Assembly: GCF_004353895.1 (NCBI RefSeq)
Contig: NZ_SMOG01000001.1
Span: forward strand, 275,870-339,869
Direction: 5' to 3'
Source of the DNA: Candidatus Syntrophosphaera thermopropionivorans
GTDB lineage: Bacteria > Cloacimonadota > Cloacimonadia > Cloacimonadales > Cloacimonadaceae
Length of the DNA stretch: 64,000 nt
The stretch's first letter is position 1, and each line of letters opens with the position of its first letter. Below the pieces are notes generated by a model. The model did not search any database, had not been told where the DNA came from, and worked only from the letters and a program-made list of their open reading frames with translations. A program made the translations under genes and the position numbers. Below, piece after piece: positions 61,429 to 64,000 of the stretch.

Positions 61429-61794
61429 TCAATCGCCTGTGGCAACTACATAATCAGAAACCACTCTACCGTTTACAATGTGTTCAACCACTACTCTTCT
61501 GGCTTTTTCAGGTGTCATATTGCCATAAGTGACTTTGGGTTTGCCTTCTTCAATCACATCTACTACAGGTTCCATAGAAGATAAACCCTTCTCACCTGTT
61601 TGAGTGACCAGCACATCAGTTAGATTACGGTTAGAGATTTCTTCCAGGAAAGTCTTCATAACTTCACGAGCACCCATAGCGATGCCCGAAGTTCCCATTC
61701 CTACGACGATCTTAATGCGAACTTTTCCGTCACGAAGTTTCATCTCTTCCTGGGCTTTTTCACGAATTTTTTTAAGGTCTGCCAGAGTTTTCAT
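61429..61794 (-). CDS. HndB-like thioredoxin-fold ferredoxin without cysteines
   Basis: A 121-residue protein resembling the stand-alone [2Fe-2S] thioredoxin-like subunit (HndB) of NADP-reducing hydrogenases. The fold pattern is clear: VVGMGTSGIAMGAREVMKTF, then LTDVLVTQTGEKGLSSMEPV, and KPKVTYGNMTPEKARRVV. Yet the protein contains no cysteine at all. The expected ligands are replaced (GTC by GTS, GCxGLC by GEKGLS), so it cannot hold the cluster and may serve a structural or regulatory role. It overlaps the HATPase gene upstream by 1 bp. Confidence 0.88.
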   Translation of the reverse strand: MKTLADLKKIREKAQEEMKLRDGKVRIKIVVGMGTSGIAMGAREVMKTFLEEISNRNLTDVLVTQTGEKGLSSMEPVVDVIEEGKPKVTYGNMTPEKARRVVVEHIVNGRVVSDYVVATGD

Positions 61795-62363
61795 CAGACA
61801 TCCTCCATATTTGTTATTTGTATTCCTTCATTTATACTTTGTTCAAGATATTTAATAACATCTGGATAGGTGAGCGGTATGTCTCCCAGTTCTTCCTTGA
61901 TAGGAGCGGTCTCAAAATGGAAGGATTTTTCTTTATCCTTATCCAGAGAGGTTAATATAATACTGAAATTGACCTCAGGATGTCCCACAATTGCTGAAAG
62001 GAGAGTCTCTTTTAGGTCTCCGAGGGGCATTCTATCTATGTGATCAAGCTGGAATTCCGCAGTTAAGACCGTGCCTTTTCCAGGTTCACTGCTCATTTGA
62101 AAAGAGCCATTACAAAGTTCTGCATTCTGTTTTAGCAGGGGAATTCCCAGCCCTACCTTTTTTTTCCGTTCTGTTTTGCTGGTAAAGAAAGGGTCTTGTG
62201 CCTTTTCTATGGTAATGGGGTCCATACCTATGCCATCATCACTAACAATGATCCGTAAAAAATTGGCATTTGCATCTTTTATGATGCGGATTTGAATATT
62301 TTTGGAACCAGCCCGAACAGAATTTTCTATAATATCCAGTAGATGCAGAGAGATATCTTGCAT
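61794..62363 (-). CDS. Stand-alone HATPase (histidine-kinase-like/anti-sigma-type ATPase)
   Basis: A 189-residue GHKL ATPase. N box LLDIIENSVRAGS, G1 box DDGIGM, F/G2 box KKVGLGIPLLKQ and GKGT are visible in residues 1-105. There is no phosphoacceptor-His dimerisation domain and no sensor region. The C-terminal ~80 residues are unique. It is encoded between the NuoE and HndB-like genes, a position I recall for similar ATPases in Firmicutes hydrogenase operons. It may act as a serine kinase or anti-sigma-like regulator of the hydrogenase; this is inference. Confidence 0.85.
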   Translation of the reverse strand: MQDISLHLLDIIENSVRAGSKNIQIRIIKDANANFLRIIVSDDGIGMDPITIEKAQDPFFTSKTERKKKVGLGIPLLKQNAELCNGSFQMSSEPGKGTVLTAEFQLDHIDRMPLGDLKETLLSAIVGHPEVNFSIILTSLDKDKEKSFHFETAPIKEELGDIPLTYPDVIKYLEQSINEGIQITNMEDV

Positions 62364-62371
62364 TATCTTAC

Positions 62372-62854
62372 CTATTCGTAGCGTTTTAAAATGGCAGACA
62401 TCTTATCCCTGGTATCTACTCGTCCATAAGTGTCCTCTCCTATAACGAAAACTGGAGCAAGAGAACAAGCACCTACACATCTTACTGCACTAAGGGTAAA
62501 CTTACCATCGGGAGTAGTTTCACCTATTTTCACACCAAGCTCTTCTTCCATCATTTGTGCCAGACGAGGTGCACCTTTCACATAACAAGCAGTTCCCATA
62601 CAAAGGTTGATGGTATATTTGCCACGAGGCTTCATCGTGAAAAAATTATAAAAGGTGATTACACCGTAGATTTTATTGGCAGGAATATTCATTTCTTGAG
62701 CAATAAATTCCTGTACCTCAATAGGTAGATAGCCAAAAATGTCTTGTGCCTGACGCAAAACCTCAATTAGAGGATTGCGCATACTCTTAGTTTCTTCAAT
62801 AACCTCTTTCAAACGCTCATAAAGAGCATTATCCTGCGGACTAATGGGAGTCAT
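62372..62854 (-). CDS. NuoE-like [2Fe-2S] subunit, first copy (HndA/HydC type)
   Basis: A 160-residue NuoE homologue. LRQAQDIFGYLPIEVQEFIAQ and IYGVITFYNFFTMKPRGKYT precede the ligands CMGTAC and CVGACSLAP. The C-terminus FVIGEDTYGRVD is typical. It passes electrons between NuoF and other clusters. It starts 27 bp after the PHP gene and precedes the HATPase gene by 8 bp. Confidence 0.94.
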   Translation of the reverse strand: MTPISPQDNALYERLKEVIEETKSMRNPLIEVLRQAQDIFGYLPIEVQEFIAQEMNIPANKIYGVITFYNFFTMKPRGKYTINLCMGTACYVKGAPRLAQMMEEELGVKIGETTPDGKFTLSAVRCVGACSLAPVFVIGEDTYGRVDTRDKMSAILKRYE

Positions 62855-62881
62855 TAACTCCTCCTATTCTATATATTTTTT

Positions 62882-63619
62882 TTAAACTTCAATTTTTCTG
62901 CCTTCTGCTCTCAAAGCTGCCTGAGCTAATTCATAGACAGAAGGTTCTTTCGCCAGAATTTTACTCGTTCCAGAACCGACATCAGATAAATAATGCGCAT
63001 CTGAAGCACGTAGAAAAGACTTCCCCTCTAAGGAAGGATATCTATTCAATAATTGTTCTGGATTAGCTCTGGCAGTGATGCCAAAAAGGTCAAATTCAGG
63101 GAAAGGAGGAATAAATCCCAGCTGACTAATGATGCTATTGGCTTCAGCATCTATATGAGCTGGAACACAATAACCTCCATATTTAAGGGCTGTTTCTACT
63201 GTAGTATTTAAATCCCAGACGGATGAATTTATTAAAGCTCTGGTCTCCATTCCTATAATATTAGCATTTTCGTCAACGATAACCTGATCTCCAAAAAAAT
63301 CTGGATTATTCTCTAGGGGAAGTAATGAGTCATAAAGCAATTTCCCAAACTCTTTTCCTTTCTCTGAAGAATCAAAATAAACCAGGAGATGTATTTCTTC
63401 TGAAGTTTGCACTTCTACACCCCAGGTAAAAAAGACACCTTCTCTTTCTGCTACAGAAGCATAGGCAGGACAGTTTGCCAGAGAATTATGGTCAGTTAGA
63501 GCCATCCAATCAATTCCCTTTCTTTTTACTTGAGCAATAAGCTCTCGTGGAGACATCTCTAAGCCTCCACAAGGAGAAAGCACAGAATGGATATGAAGAT
63601 CTGCAGTAAACCATTGCAT
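62882..63619 (-). CDS. PHP-domain phosphoesterase
   Basis: A 245-residue polymerase-and-histidinol-phosphatase fold protein. Metal ligands are visible in ADLHIHSVLSPCGG, LTDHNSLANCPAY, the Glu of GVEVQTSEEIHLLVY, VPAHIDAE and RASDAHYL. Such proteins hydrolyse phosphoesters such as RNA/DNA ends or small nucleotides. Encoded 2 bp after the DRTGG gene and just ahead of the hydrogenase subunits, it may act on a signalling nucleotide or be required for assembly. No direct evidence in sequence. Confidence 0.88.
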   Translation of the reverse strand: MQWFTADLHIHSVLSPCGGLEMSPRELIAQVKRKGIDWMALTDHNSLANCPAYASVAEREGVFFTWGVEVQTSEEIHLLVYFDSSEKGKEFGKLLYDSLLPLENNPDFFGDQVIVDENANIIGMETRALINSSVWDLNTTVETALKYGGYCVPAHIDAEANSIISQLGFIPPFPEFDLFGITARANPEQLLNRYPSLEGKSFLRASDAHYLSDVGSGTSKILAKEPSVYELAQAALRAEGRKIEV

Positions 63620-63621
63620 TT

Positions 63622-63969
63622 TTAAAAATCAGGATTGAGCAATTTGTAAAGTATACCCGAAATTGTGAAAGTATCCTTAGGACTGGAAAGGATACAAACT
63701 TGTTCTGCATTGGCTTTTTCTAAAACACTTGCTTCAGGGATATTGCTCTTTGCCAGAATAATTGCAGGAATCCCAACTAAAGATGCTACGGCAACAATGT
63801 TCATATGTTTCATAATAGTTATCCAGGCTTGACCGCTTTTAGCGGAACCCATAACATCACTAAGCATATCACCTGCATAACCACCTGTGATTTCAATCTG
63901 AGTGGGGTCAAGCTCAGGAGTGAGATTTATTCCTTCTATTAAATCCTGTATTTCTGATAAACGAGGCAT
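63622..63969 (-). CDS. Stand-alone DRTGG-domain protein
   Basis: A 115-residue protein consisting of a single DRTGG domain. The N-terminal IEGINLTPELDPTQIEITGGYAGDMLSDVM and the later HMNIVAVASLVGIPAIILAKS match the family. This domain accompanies CBS domains and PTA or pyrophosphatase proteins as a likely ligand sensor. The ATG at 63969 has AAGGA upstream, inside the end of a possible preceding gene. It leads the visible hydrogenase operon. Confidence 0.85.
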   Translation of the reverse strand: MPRLSEIQDLIEGINLTPELDPTQIEITGGYAGDMLSDVMGSAKSGQAWITIMKHMNIVAVASLVGIPAIILAKSNIPEASVLEKANAEQVCILSSPKDTFTISGILYKLLNPDF

Positions 63970-63973
63970 TAGT

Positions 63974-64000
63974 CTATTCCTTGGATTTATTTTTCTTTAA
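63974..64000 (-). CDS. Possible 3' end of an upstream gene of the hydrogenase operon
   Basis: From the right edge one minus-strand frame is open for eight codons (LKKNKSKE) and ends at TAG (63974-63976), 4 bp before the DRTGG start. The spacing is operon-like and the stretch is charged like a protein C-terminus, but it is too short to identify. Confidence 0.3.
   Translation of the reverse strand, partial: LKKNKSKE

Overview
The window is A+T-rich and densely packed with bacterial genes, and nothing in it looks like an insertion sequence or prophage. Five large secreted proteins end in the FlgD-like Por/T9SS-type sorting domain. The window also carries a bifurcating-type [FeFe] hydrogenase operon, a cobalamin adenosyltransferase, a type II phosphoglycerate dehydrogenase and RNase HIII. 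Together these suggest an anaerobic fermenter of the FCB group; Candidatus Cloacimonadota is my best guess. That placement is inference, because no rRNA is present.

Layout. 1-2241 (minus): pyrimidine-nucleoside phosphorylase (cut by the window edge) behind an orphan PhnE-type permease. 2242-2819: intergenic repeats. 2820-8141 (minus): a transglutaminase-fold exoprotein and a gingipain-type (C25) peptidase. 8134-11654 (minus): AlkD-like protein, TrmJ-like methyltransferase, HEAT protein, RNase HIII. 11742-13520 (plus): groEL under a CIRCE operator. 14103-17369: fibronectin-rich exoprotein. 17370-18101: terminator, possible small RNA, an 11-nt-phased repeat and a CAU tRNA. 18117-22804 (minus): Ppx/GppA-like protein and a two-subunit xanthine dehydrogenase. 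22944-26223 (minus): McrBC restriction system. 26494-33213 (plus): rpsU-cvpA-mutS2-dnaG-rpoD, an expanded macromolecular-synthesis operon. 33439-36739 (plus): a three-gene signalling cassette. 37043-46843: metabolic genes, a beta-helix exoprotein, a ferredoxin, a divergent HisRS-like protein, L21/L27 and a lysine-type PGDH. 46918-54336: a second C25 peptidase, a small repeat protein and another sorted exoprotein. 55677-64000 (minus): hydrogenase operon that continues past the right edge.

The most exciting locus is 33439-36739, immediately downstream of rpoD. The third gene encodes a Lon-type Ser/Lys protease domain fused to a C-terminal SAVED domain, the cyclic-oligonucleotide sensor found in CBASS and type III CRISPR effectors. 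The first gene looks like a very divergent ECF sigma factor. The middle gene is unrecognised and sits where an anti-sigma factor would be. The arrangement matches the logic of the CalpL/CalpT/CalpS system: a messenger activates the protease, the anti-sigma is cut and the sigma is released. No nucleotide cyclase, Cas10 or CRISPR array is present, so the source of the messenger is unknown.

A second new-looking signal is a family of four intergenic elements (2367-2448, 17874-17942, 36803-36872, 55166-55232). Each has a pyrimidine-rich and a purine-rich arm built from degenerate 11-nt units, spaced 15-19 kb apart. A 22-nt (2 x 11) tandem repeat lies beside the first.

The hydrogenase operon encodes two NuoE-like and two NuoF-like subunits, plus two thioredoxin-fold domains that have lost their [2Fe-2S] cysteines. 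It also carries DRTGG, PHP and HATPase proteins that look regulatory.
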